Shown piece after piece: positions 13,682 through 20,735 of a DNA stretch of 28,559 nucleotides. The notes under the pieces were generated by a model. That model saw only the letters and a list, made by a program, of their open reading frames with translations, did no database searches and was not told where the DNA came from. The position numbers and the translations under genes were made by a program. Positions within the stretch are counted from its first letter, which is position 1. The number at the start of each line of letters is the position of its first letter. Source of the DNA: an uncultured Eubacteriales bacterium (GTDB lineage: Bacteria > Bacillota > Clostridia > Lachnospirales > Anaerotignaceae); contig URLB01000005.1 in the NCBI GenBank assembly GCA_900548595.1, positions 1 to 28,559 on the forward strand. Direction: 5' to 3'.

Positions 13682-13980
13682 CACTAGAGGAAGCAATAGA
13701 ACAACTGGAAAGTCTTATTCTTAACAGCCAATCATTCCACGAAGAAGAAGGCGACATCTGGGAAAAAGATATAGAGGCATTGAATATGGCAATCTCAGCA
13801 CTGGAAAAGCAGATGCCGAAGAAGCCGATTATTAAACCTTGGTCTCCTGCAATATGTCCGTCATGTGGGGAAGAATTGTCAATAAGCTTAGGAGATGGCT
13901 ATTATAGCCACAGGATAATTTTAACACATTGTCCCAATTTAGAGTGTTTGCAACGATTAGATTGGGGTGATGAAGAATGA
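13678..13980 (+). CDS. Zinc-ribbon phage protein of unknown function
   Basis: The first half of this 100-residue protein is related in style to the upstream gene (MTLEEAIEQLESLILNSQSF, then IEALNMAISALEKQMP). The second half has a zinc ribbon: ICPSCGEEL (C60-C63 region) and HCPNLECLQRLDW. It is joined to both neighbours by ATGA overlaps. The role is unknown. Confidence 0.6.
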   Translation: MTLEEAIEQLESLILNSQSFHEEEGDIWEKDIEALNMAISALEKQMPKKPIIKPWSPAICPSCGEELSISLGDGYYSHRIILTHCPNLECLQRLDWGDEE

Positions 13981-14348
13981 CTTTCAATGACTTTATAGAA
14001 ATCTTAATATATGCTATAGCCCTTGAGGTGATTATAATAAACGTGCACTCTCTGATTAAGGATTACAAGCTGAGACTGGGCGAGAGAGCGATACTTAAGC
14101 GCTACGGCATAACGGAACAGGTCGCAAAGCTGAAAGAAGAGTGCCGAGAACTGATAGAAGCCTCGGACGGGTACATAAACGGAACGGACAGCAAGGCGCA
14201 TTTTTTAGAAGAGATAGCGGACGTACTGGTGATGATTGAGCAGATGATAATGCACTTCAACGCACAGGACAAGGTTGATGAGATAAAGAGGTTTAAGGTC
14301 AAAAGGCAGTTGGGGAGAATAGAGAGGGAAGAAAATGACAAGAAGTGA
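13977..14348 (+). CDS. MazG-like protein with N-terminal membrane segment
   Basis: The 123-residue protein has the MazG/all-alpha NTP-PPase signature: KLKEECREL (E54, E55, E58) and HFLEEIADVLVMIEQM (E78, E79, D82), the ExxE...ExxD magnesium site. Such enzymes hydrolyse nucleoside triphosphates or (p)ppGpp-related nucleotides. Unusually, residues 6-27 (FIEILIYAIALEVIIINVHSLI) look like a membrane anchor. The gene lies in the coupled early operon. Confidence 0.65.
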   Translation: MTFNDFIEILIYAIALEVIIINVHSLIKDYKLRLGERAILKRYGITEQVAKLKEECRELIEASDGYINGTDSKAHFLEEIADVLVMIEQMIMHFNAQDKVDEIKRFKVKRQLGRIEREENDKK

Positions 14349-14649
14349 ATTGTTACAGATAGCTGAAAAAACAGTAAACGGAGACAGGGAACAGGATTAT
14401 GGCAGTCCCGAAAACAACTTTGAAACTATTGGTTTAATGTGGAGTGTATATTTGAGGAAAGCAAAGCCTGATATTAATTTAGCTGTCAACGACATTGCTC
14501 CAAAAGATGTTGCGGTTATGCTTATTTTGCTTAAAACAGCAAGAATAGCGAGCGGACACGCAAAGGCGGACAACTGGGTAGACTTGGCAGGATATGCCGC
14601 TTGTGGTGGTGAAATTGAGAGCATAGGGGAGAAAAACAATGAGCGATAA
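14335..14649 (+). CDS. DUF6378-like phage protein
   Basis: This 104-residue protein has REQDYGSPENNFETIGLMWSVYL, then IAPKDVAVMLILLKTARI and DNWVDLAGYAACGGE, the pattern of a small phage family (DUF6378) found near MazG-like and deoxynucleotide genes. The function is unknown; the family is all-helical and possibly nucleotide-related (inference). It overlaps the MazG-like gene by 14 bases. Confidence 0.65.
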   Translation: MTRSELLQIAEKTVNGDREQDYGSPENNFETIGLMWSVYLRKAKPDINLAVNDIAPKDVAVMLILLKTARIASGHAKADNWVDLAGYAACGGEIESIGEKNNER

Positions 14650-14827
14650 GTTAGATGAGCTTATTAAAAACGCTCCGGTAGTAGATATGTTTTCAGATAT
14701 TCCCTATAGGGAGAAGGTGGCAATTAACTTATGCGGCAGATTAACAGCAGGCGTTATAAATATTAAGTACAGGCTATTGAAACGGAGGAAGAAAAATGAA
14801 TCTGAACAGAGCGCATCGGAAGATTGA
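14639..14827 (+). CDS. Small protein of unknown function
   Basis: The protein is 62 residues. AGGGGAG precedes the ATG, inside the end of the previous gene. A central AINLCGRLTAGVINIKYRLL segment is mildly hydrophobic and followed by KRRKK; a weak membrane association is possible. It overlaps the next gene by 32 bases in another phase. No family is recognised. Confidence 0.5.
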   Translation: MSDKLDELIKNAPVVDMFSDIPYREKVAINLCGRLTAGVINIKYRLLKRRKKNESEQSASED

Positions 14828-15104
14828 GCATGAAAAGCTGAATCGTGAGGTAATGTCAAAGGTTGAGGGTAGAGTAATACCGAGAGTACAATGTGCATGT
14901 TTGGCTGCAACGGCATTAGTTTTGCATGATAAGTTCGGGTTCGGACAAAAAAGGCTAAACAAGTACATAGAGGAAGTATTCTATATATTTGAGAGCATAT
15001 ATACACAATATACCGACTTTGATGATATTAAGCGCTGTATATACGATGAATTAGGGATAGATTTTGAAGAGATAGAAGAAAAAAGACTTGCTCAACAGGG
15101 GTGA
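14796..15104 (+). CDS. Hypothetical phage protein preceding the late regulator
   Basis: This 102-residue protein starts at an ATG with CGGAGGAAG upstream. The core CACLAATALVLHDKFGFGQKRLNKYIEEV resembles a small helical phage family located before late regulators in Firmicutes phages. It is acidic at the C-terminal end (DDIKRCIYDELGIDFEEIEEK). Function unknown. Confidence 0.55.
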   Translation: MNLNRAHRKIEHEKLNREVMSKVEGRVIPRVQCACLAATALVLHDKFGFGQKRLNKYIEEVFYIFESIYTQYTDFDDIKRCIYDELGIDFEEIEEKRLAQQG

Positions 15105-15109
15105 TGTAG

Positions 15110-15547
15110 TTGGAAAAGAAAACGCCAAAAGAATATTTAAGGCAGCTGAGGACTGCCGAAATAAAGATAGAACAGAAAGAAGAAGAGCTGGAAAGGCTTA
15201 AAGCTTCACTGGAAAGCATATCAACAGGTACGGACAGCGAGAGGGTGCAGACAACGCCGAGAGACAGGCTATCAGAGGAAGTACCAATAATAGCTGATTT
15301 GGAAGAAGAAATAAATGCGGATTTGGGCGCGCTGTTAATGCTTAGGAATAAGATTATAAACGAGATACAGAGCATGGATAATCCGATATACATAAATATA
15401 TTGTATAAGAGATATGTGCAGTATAAGAGCCTTGAAGAGATTGCGGTGGAGATGAGTTATTCGTATAGGCAAATACTCAGATTGCATGGGTTGGCTTTGC
15501 AGGAATTTAAAAGATGGCACACAATGTCACATTTACATGTGGTATAA
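15110..15547 (+). CDS. Late gene regulator, DUF1492/RinA/ArpU-like
   Basis: The protein has 145 residues and a TTG start behind GGGGTGATG. The N-terminal 60 residues are a charged coiled-coil-like region. The C-terminal half (NILYKRYVQYKSLEEIAVEM, then SYSYRQILRLHGLALQEF) is a sigma-region-4-like helix-turn-helix of the DUF1492/ArpU group that activates late genes in Firmicutes phages. It sits at the end of the early operon, just before the terminase genes. The final codons overlap a conserved-looking promoter with dyad symmetry (15529-15548), so it may regulate the adjacent late promoter directly (inference). Confidence 0.75.
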   Translation: MEKKTPKEYLRQLRTAEIKIEQKEEELERLKASLESISTGTDSERVQTTPRDRLSEEVPIIADLEEEINADLGALLMLRNKIINEIQSMDNPIYINILYKRYVQYKSLEEIAVEMSYSYRQILRLHGLALQEFKRWHTMSHLHVV

Positions 15548-15548
15548 T
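15529..15548 (+). promoter_or_regulatory. Extended -10 promoter with dyad at the end of the late regulator
   Basis: CACATTTACATGTG (15528-15541) is a dyad with five-base arms. It runs directly into TGG-TATAAT, an extended -10 with a perfect TATAAT at 15543-15548. No consensus -35 is present 17 bases upstream, as expected for an activated promoter. It overlaps the 3' codons of the regulator gene. Confidence 0.5.
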
Positions 15549-15614
15549 AGTAAAGTAAAAAGTTATGAAAAATACTCTTCTCCTTAACATGACTGAATAA
15601 GCAGTCTGTAAAAA

Positions 15615-15639
15615 GAAAAGGTCGGTTAATACCGACCTT
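15615..15639 (-). terminator. Leftward terminator of the antisense cassette
   Basis: AAGGTCGGT (15618-15626) pairs with ACCGACCTT (15631-15639). Read leftward it is followed by TTTTCTTTTT. It overlaps the stop codon of the ribbon-helix-helix gene. Read rightward it lacks a good T-tract. Confidence 0.75.
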
Positions 15640-15826
15640 AATCTTTCACCTCTTCATCAGGAGATAAAGTGTTAATAGCAGCTAAAAGAAATTGTGAACG
15701 ACTGATATTATTTTCTTTACAGTATCGGTCGATACGGTCAAATATCTCAGGCTTAATTTGAACATTAAAAGCCTTGTATGCTTTTTTGTTGTATTTGTAT
15801 TTTACTGCCGATGATGTTTTACCCAT
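15638..15826 (-). CDS. Ribbon-helix-helix (Arc/CopG-type) DNA-binding protein
   Basis: The protein (62 residues) has a basic N-terminal arm (GKTSSAVKYKYNKKAYKA), a beta-strand FNVQIKPEIFDRI and helices RYCKENNISRSQFLLAAINTL: the complete RHH fold. Such proteins often act as autoregulators or antitoxins. It is the last gene of a leftward cassette opposed to the phage genes. The cassette promoter has a palindrome in its spacer that is a natural target for this protein (inference). The upstream ribosome site is weak (no clear GGAGG). Confidence 0.75.
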   Translation of the reverse strand: MGKTSSAVKYKYNKKAYKAFNVQIKPEIFDRIDRYCKENNISRSQFLLAAINTLSPDEEVKD

Positions 15827-15835
15827 TTTAAAATC

Positions 15836-15919
15836 TCACTTTCTTTTAAGGATGTTAATTAAAGCTATTATGCTGATTATTAAAGCTGCTATACTGATTA
15901 TTAACGATAACATTTGCAT
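15836..15919 (-). CDS. Possible second small hydrophobic peptide
   Basis: The frame of 27 codons encodes a strongly hydrophobic helix (IISIAALIISIIALINIL) ending in KRK, alike in form to the peptide upstream. No ribosome site is seen before this ATG or the ATG six bases on, so expression is doubtful unless coupled. DNA inside it has two near-copies of a 21-base unit (starting at about 15857 and 15878). It lies between the well-supported peptide and the RHH gene. Confidence 0.35.
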   Translation of the reverse strand: MQMLSLIISIAALIISIIALINILKRK

Positions 15920-15974
15920 AATTATATGACATGGAGTAAAATATATATAAGGGGAGGGGCATAAGCCCCAAGCC

Positions 15975-16067
15975 CTACTTTTTGGTAGCCAGTCTATACA
16001 GGATAATAGCTGTCGCAAGGTTGATTATCGCTGTTATTAGATTGGCTATTGTATTTATAAGCTCCAT
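15975..16067 (-). CDS. 30-residue membrane peptide, toxin-like
   Basis: This tiny leftward gene has an excellent AAAGGAGGT ribosome site (complement of about 16075-16083) seven bases from ATG and a perfect consensus promoter upstream. The peptide has one hydrophobic helix (residues 3-23, with repeated ANLITAII/NLATAII) and a basic end (YRLATKK). This is the form of type I toxins and Hol_Tox/Fst-like holin peptides, but I cannot assign a family. A GC-rich hairpin (GGGGC/GCCCC, about 15954-15969) follows the stop with no U-tract. It may be a lysogeny-expressed toxin or regulator (inference). Confidence 0.6.
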   Translation of the reverse strand: MELINTIANLITAIINLATAIILYRLATKK

Positions 16068-16094
16068 GTCTTTCCACCTCCTTTCTATGTTTTA

Positions 16095-16123
16095 ATTATA
16101 GCATACTATTAGTAGTATGTCAA
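16095..16123 (-). promoter_or_regulatory. Perfect consensus leftward promoter with palindromic operator
   Basis: Read leftward: TTGACA (complement of 16118-16123), exactly 17 bases, TATAAT (complement of 16095-16100). The spacer and -35 edge contain CATACTACTAATAGTATG, an inverted repeat with perfect six-base arms, well placed for a repressor. It is the strongest promoter seen in the window. Confidence 0.85.
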
Positions 16124-16161
16124 TAGAAATGGGATAAAAACAGAATAAATTTATAAATATC

Positions 16162-16184
16162 AGAGCTTTTTAAGCTCTTTTTTT
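16162..16184 (+). terminator. Rightward intrinsic terminator just before terS
   Basis: AGAGCTT (16162-16168) pairs with AAGCTCT (16172-16178), with a T-run through 16184. It faces rightward, between the late promoter and terS, only 28 bases before the terS ATG. Late transcripts begun upstream must read through it. Confidence 0.75.
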
Positions 16185-16211
16185 ATGCCCGAAAGGATGT
16201 GATACAGTGGC

Positions 16212-16616
16212 ATGACAGAAAAACAGAAAAAATTTGCAGACGAATATTTAATCGACCTTAATGCCACCAGAGCATACAAAGCGGCATATAAAAGCGTTAA
16301 GAACGATAACTCGGCGGCGGTAAATGCTTCAAAGCTGCTAAGAAACACTAAGGTTGCGGCGTATATTGAAGAAAAAATAGCTGAAAGGTCGGAGCGTACA
16401 GAGATAAAACAGGACGATGTTGTAAAAGAGCTGGCAAAGATAGGATTTGCGGAATCGCCTTTAATCGGTGAAATAGAAATAAGGGGCGGAGATAAATTAA
16501 AAGCGTTGGAGCTTCTCGGAAAACATCTGGGAATGTTTACTGAAAAACAGGAAATAAAGGCGCGAATCAGTTACGAGGATTATTTAAGTAAGTTGGACAA
16601 CGATTACAGCTATTAA
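16212..16616 (+). CDS. terS: Terminase small subunit
   Basis: The 134-residue protein has the opening MTEKQKKFADEYLIDLNATRAYKAAYKS and VNASKLLRNTKVAAYI of the terminase_2 family, a DNA-binding HTH domain for recognising the packaging site, then a coiled-coil oligomerisation helix (AERSERTEIKQDDVVKELAKI) and a terS-type C-terminal region for large-subunit contact. The ATG is the only in-frame start after a stop at 16200-16202; a canonical ribosome site is distant (AAAGGATG at about 16192-16199). It is followed 15 bases later by terL. Confidence 0.88.
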   Translation: MTEKQKKFADEYLIDLNATRAYKAAYKSVKNDNSAAVNASKLLRNTKVAAYIEEKIAERSERTEIKQDDVVKELAKIGFAESPLIGEIEIRGGDKLKALELLGKHLGMFTEKQEIKARISYEDYLSKLDNDYSY

Positions 16617-16631
16617 AGGGACGGCGGTTAT

Positions 16632-18302
16632 ATGCTGAATATAAAAAACGCAAAACAATATATAGAGAAGTTTTTAAAGATAAAAACAAAAAATAATGAG
16701 ATAGTCCCGTTTACGCTGAATGAACCGCAAAAGAGACTGTATGACGTTATCAGACAGCAGGCAGAGCAGAAGAAGCCGATACGATTAATTATTTTAAAAG
16801 CCAGACAGATGGGATTTTCTACACTGACAGAGGCGTTGATATTTCATAGGACGGCAACGAAAGCCAATGTAAACAGTCTGATTATCGCACATAAAGACGA
16901 CGCCACAACTAACCTTTTCAATATGTCCAAACTGTTTTACAGCGAACTGCCGCCGATGATGAAACCGCAGAGGCGAGCAAGTAACGCAAAAGAAATAATA
17001 TTTGACGCGCCATCAAGGCGTGAGGATTTAAAGGGATTAAACTCAAAAATAAAATGCGCTACCGCCGGCGGAGACGGCGTCGGACGATCGGATACATTCT
17101 CAAATGTGCATATATCGGAGTTCGCATTTTGGACAGGCGACAAAATGGAAACTCTTAACGGTCTTTTACAGTCCGTCCCATCTACTGCCGGAACAATGGT
17201 TATTGTCGAAAGTACGGCAAACGGATTTGACGAGTTCAAAAGGCTGTGGGACGCTTCCGTAAACGGCGAGAATGATTTTGCACCTGTTTTCTTTCCGTGG
17301 TTCGAGCTGTCCGAATACAGTAAGCCCTATGACGGTTTTCAGCTGACCGATGAAGAAAAGGAACTGCGACAGCGGTATAACCTAACCCTTGACCAATTGA
17401 CTTGGAGGCGATGGTGTATAAAAAACAACTGCGGCGGCGATATAAATTTGTTTAAACAGGAATATCCCGCAAGTCCCGAAGAGGCGTTTATTGCTACGGG
17501 GGCATGCGTCTTTGATACCGAAAAGATTATACAGCGCATAAACGATTTAAAAGACTATAAATGTAAACAGGGCGGCTTTGAATATGAATATGACGGCGCT
17601 TGTATTAAGCAGGCACGATTTACAGACGATGTAAAAGGCTGCATAAAGATATTTAAAGAACCGACAGAGAATACGCCTTATGTTATCGGCGGAGATACGG
17701 CAGGAGACGGCAGCGACTACTTTACAGCTCATGTCATTGATAATACGACAGGGGAACAGGTGGCGGTACTGAGGTCTGATACAATGGACGAGGACGAATA
17801 TACGAGACAAATATATTGCTTAGGTATGTATTATAATAACGCTTTGGTAGGAATAGAGGCTAACTTTTCAACATTCCCCATAAGGGAACTGTCAAGGATA
17901 GGCTATCATAAACAGTATGTCAGAGAAACGCCCGATACCTTTACAGGCGCAGTTAAAAAGGCTTTCGGCTTTAAGACTACAACGGCAACAAGACCGGTTA
18001 TAATCGCAAATCTGGTGCAGATAATAAGAGACGAAACATATTTGATTAATGACGTTGCAACTCTTCGTGAAATGCTTTCATTTGTTAAGATAAAAGGCAA
18101 GGCGCAGGCAGAGGACGGCGAACATGACGACCTTGTAATGGGATTGGCAATAACATACGGCATAAGAGGACAACAGGCAATGACCGTTGAAAAAGGTAAG
18201 ACAAAAAAAGTGCGTTGGGAAGCCGACCAATGGGAGGACTACTATAATTCAAACGCCGAAGGACGAAAAGAATTAATAAAAAGATGGGGGAATCCGTTTT
18301 AA
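16632..18302 (+). CDS. terL: Terminase large subunit
   Basis: The protein (556 residues) has the packaging ATPase motifs LKARQMGFST (P-loop, 56-64), VHISEFAFW with Walker B E163, and the coupling VESTANG (192-198). The RNase H-like nuclease domain shows GGDTAGDGSD (D355), VGIEAN (E409) and DGEHDDLVMG (D499/D500). It powers DNA translocation into the prohead and cuts the concatemer. Length is somewhat larger than the siphovirus norm (about 420-520). GGACGG precedes the ATG. Confidence 0.92.
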   Translation: MLNIKNAKQYIEKFLKIKTKNNEIVPFTLNEPQKRLYDVIRQQAEQKKPIRLIILKARQMGFSTLTEALIFHRTATKANVNSLIIAHKDDATTNLFNMSKLFYSELPPMMKPQRRASNAKEIIFDAPSRREDLKGLNSKIKCATAGGDGVGRSDTFSNVHISEFAFWTGDKMETLNGLLQSVPSTAGTMVIVESTANGFDEFKRLWDASVNGENDFAPVFFPWFELSEYSKPYDGFQLTDEEKELRQRYNLTLDQLTWRRWCIKNNCGGDINLFKQEYPASPEEAFIATGACVFDTEKIIQRINDLKDYKCKQGGFEYEYDGACIKQARFTDDVKGCIKIFKEPTENTPYVIGGDTAGDGSDYFTAHVIDNTTGEQVAVLRSDTMDEDEYTRQIYCLGMYYNNALVGIEANFSTFPIRELSRIGYHKQYVRETPDTFTGAVKKAFGFKTTTATRPVIIANLVQIIRDETYLINDVATLREMLSFVKIKGKAQAEDGEHDDLVMGLAITYGIRGQQAMTVEKGKTKKVRWEADQWEDYYNSNAEGRKELIKRWGNPF

Positions 18303-18349
18303 TCGGCTCAATTGCCGTTAATCGGGTTCTTTTTTATAGGGGTGATTAA

Positions 18350-20326
18350 ATGGGAAACAATAAAGGCGGCTCTAATCTGAAAAAATGGCAGGACAGACTA
18401 AGAAATAACCGTTCCGAATATGAAAACGAACTGAATAAAATGGCTGAAAGAGACGCATTGTATAACGGCACTAAACAGATTTCGGGAATTGACGGAAAAG
18501 CGGCGAAAAAAAGTAATTATGTCAGGAATATCGTCGGCGAAATAATAGAAGCGGAGGTTGACAGCTCCATACCGTTGCCGAAAGTCAGCGCAAAAAGACC
18601 CGAAGACGAGGACAGAGCAATGACCATAGAGGCGTTTTTAAGAAACGAACTGGATTATCTGCCTTTTGAGAAAATAAACGATATGGACGAACGTACAACG
18701 CCTATACAGGGCGGCGACTTCTTCCTTGTGGAGTGGGATAATGACCGCCATACCCATGATACGGTGGGCGGTTTAAAGGTTTCGTTACTGCACCCGAGAC
18801 AGGTAATACCGCAGGCAGGTGTAAACAATATACAGGACATGGATTATATATTTGTGCTTACGGGGACGACAAAAAAAGAGATTAAACGCCGATATAATGT
18901 CGACGTATTTTCCGAAGATGAGGAGTTCCCCGAGGTGAGAAGCGGCGACGGCGATACGGATATAACGTCCAATGAACTTGTTACGCTTGTAACCGCCTAC
19001 TATAAAAATAAAAACGGCGGTATCGGCGTGTATCGTTGGGTAGGAGATACGGAAGTACAATCTTTGCCCGATTACTTCGCAAGGCGTTTAAAGTACTGTA
19101 AAAAGTGCGGTAACATAGTAACGGAAGACGAAAGGATATGCCCCGTATGCGAAAGTCGGGCATTTGAACACAGAATACAGGAAACAACGCAGCTTGACAG
19201 GGACATAGATATAGAGATAAACGGCGGACAGCGAGAATATATATCGCAGATGACGGCTCCTGTATATGGGGATATACCCGTAACAGACGAAACAGGGACG
19301 GAAATGTTTGATGAGTTCGGAAACGCCATGACGGAATACGGCATAATCGAAGAGGCGAGACCGAACGAAGTTCCGATTTACAAGCTGACGCAGTACCCTG
19401 TAATTCTCCGCAGAAATATATCGAAAAGCGGCGCGCTGTTGGGCGGTTCCGATGTAGACAGTATAAAAGACCAGCAGGAAATGATTAAAAAACTGGGCGA
19501 TAAAATGCAGGAGAAGCTTTTAAAGGGCGGTTCTTATGTAACATTCCCCGTAGGTGTTAATACAAGAAAAAGCGATGAGGAATTAAAGGTTATAGAATTG
19601 GAAGACCCGTCGCAGAAACAAATGATTGATGTGCTGAACATACAGGCTAACATTTCCAACGATATGGCGTTTATGGATGTGGCGTATCAGGCGGCAAGGG
19701 AGACAATCGGAATAACGGACAGCTTTCAGGGAAGAAAAGACAGTACGGCGCAGTCGGGAGCGGCTAAACAGTTTGCGGCGGCTCAGACGGCAGGCAGACT
19801 GGAAAGTAAACGAGTTATGAAACAGGCGGCATATCAGGAACTTTTTGAAATGATGTTTAAATTCATGCTTGCATACGCCGATGAACCGAGGGCAACAAAA
19901 AGACAGAATCCTATAGGGGATATAGAATACGGTATGTTCGACAGATACAATTTTCTTGAAAGGGATGCGGCAGGGGAATTATACTGGAATGATGATTTTT
20001 TATTCAGCGTCGATACGACAAACAATAACGCACAGAACAGGGAAGCGTTATGGAACTCAACGAAAGAGGCATACCAGAGCGGCGCATTCGGAGACCCTGC
20101 CAATATAGATACAAGGATATTGTACTGGGCGACACTGGAAAGATACCACTATCCAAACGCAGGAAACATCAAGCAGAATTTGAAAGAACAGAAAGAACAA
20201 CAGGAGGCGCAGTCAAATGAAATGCAAGCATTGCAATCTGGAAATGGAAGTATACAAGGGTCAGGAAACACAGGAGGGGTACAAGGTGATTTACCGCTGC
20301 CGCAACAGCCAATGCCCCGAATATGA
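18350..20326 (+). CDS. Portal protein with inserted zinc ribbon
   Basis: The 658-residue protein forms the dodecameric DNA gate at one capsid vertex. The N-terminal helices, VSLLHPRQVIPQ (around 145-155), a stem/crown region with DPSQKQMIDVLNIQANISNDMAFMDV and ETIGITDSFQGRKDSTAQSGAAKQ fit a large podovirus-type portal. Between residues 250 and 267 four cysteines (250, 253, 264, 267) form a zinc ribbon inside the protein. The last 40 residues are Gln/Gly/Asn-rich and are overlapped by another reading frame. It directly follows terL, which supports the role. Confidence 0.85.
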   Translation: MGNNKGGSNLKKWQDRLRNNRSEYENELNKMAERDALYNGTKQISGIDGKAAKKSNYVRNIVGEIIEAEVDSSIPLPKVSAKRPEDEDRAMTIEAFLRNELDYLPFEKINDMDERTTPIQGGDFFLVEWDNDRHTHDTVGGLKVSLLHPRQVIPQAGVNNIQDMDYIFVLTGTTKKEIKRRYNVDVFSEDEEFPEVRSGDGDTDITSNELVTLVTAYYKNKNGGIGVYRWVGDTEVQSLPDYFARRLKYCKKCGNIVTEDERICPVCESRAFEHRIQETTQLDRDIDIEINGGQREYISQMTAPVYGDIPVTDETGTEMFDEFGNAMTEYGIIEEARPNEVPIYKLTQYPVILRRNISKSGALLGGSDVDSIKDQQEMIKKLGDKMQEKLLKGGSYVTFPVGVNTRKSDEELKVIELEDPSQKQMIDVLNIQANISNDMAFMDVAYQAARETIGITDSFQGRKDSTAQSGAAKQFAAAQTAGRLESKRVMKQAAYQELFEMMFKFMLAYADEPRATKRQNPIGDIEYGMFDRYNFLERDAAGELYWNDDFLFSVDTTNNNAQNREALWNSTKEAYQSGAFGDPANIDTRILYWATLERYHYPNAGNIKQNLKEQKEQQEAQSNEMQALQSGNGSIQGSGNTGGVQGDLPLPQQPMPRI

Positions 20327-20354
20327 AAAAAATATAGAAGTAGTAAAGAAGTAA
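20217..20354 (+). CDS. Zinc-ribbon protein out of frame in the portal 3' end
   Basis: An AGGAGG site (20202-20207) stands nine bases before this ATG, inside the portal gene. The 45-codon frame runs past the portal stop to 20354. It encodes a compact zinc ribbon: C3 and C6 (KCKHCNLEM), then C28 and C33 (YRCRNSQCPEY), with a strand pair GYKVIYRC between them. Similar short zinc-ribbon proteins occur in phages. The function is unknown. The strong ribosome site, cysteine pattern and continuation beyond the portal gene argue that it is real. Confidence 0.65.
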   Translation: MKCKHCNLEMEVYKGQETQEGYKVIYRCRNSQCPEYEKNIEVVKK

Positions 20355-20580
20355 AAAAGAGAGTTAAGGAACAAGTCTGTTGACGGAGATATTCCGTAGA
20401 AAGGCGGCGATCCATAATCATCTCGTCCCGAGCAAGACGTAAAAAGGCTTTATTTTTATATTCACAATACGGTTTAAAAACCGTAGGGCGAGCTTTGCCC
20501 AACCGAGGAGAACAGAGAGTTTCAAGGACAAAGTCCGATGGAACGAACTGTTCATACATTAAGTAAACAAGCGGAAAGGA
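20355..20580 (+). other. Structured non-coding spacer between portal and scaffold genes
   Basis: This 226-base gap in a dense late operon has no convincing frame but a series of hairpins: ACGGA/TCCGT (about 20383-20397), CTCG/CGAG (about 20422-20432), TACGGTT/AACCGTA (about 20468-20485), GGGC/GCCC (about 20486-20500), GGAC/GTCC (about 20526-20536) and GAAC/GTTC (about 20541-20553). Imperfect direct repeats GGAACAAGTCTGTT (20368-20381) and GGAACGAACTGTT (20540-20552) bracket it. It could be a structured RNA or an inserted repeat element. Confidence 0.45.
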
Positions 20581-20589
20581 GGTAGAGCA

Positions 20590-20721
20590 ATGGGCAAGGG
20601 TACTAATTCTTTAAAGGGAAAAGTAACAAATAAAAACGCAATGTATGTAGAAGCTGACGTTAAAAGCGAAAGCAAAAAGCCTGTAAGCAAAAAAGGCGGA
20701 GACCTTAGGGCAAAGAAATGA
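20590..20721 (+). CDS. Small basic protein between portal and scaffold
   Basis: The ATG follows AAAGGAGGT and opens 43 codons. The protein is Lys-rich (GKVTNKNAMYVEADVKSESK, then KKGGDLRAKK), without cysteine or membrane segment. Small basic proteins at this place occur in phages of similar gene order, probably head-associated (inference). It is directly followed by the scaffold gene (ribosome site GAGGAGGG). Confidence 0.6.
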   Translation: MGKGTNSLKGKVTNKNAMYVEADVKSESKKPVSKKGGDLRAKK

Positions 20722-20735
20722 GGAGGGCATAAGAA

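Noticed and set aside
20149..20559. Leftward 136-codon frame across the portal end and the structured spacer
   Set aside because: It runs antisense to the portal tail and hairpins, has no ribosome site, and its composition looks like a shadow of the other strand.
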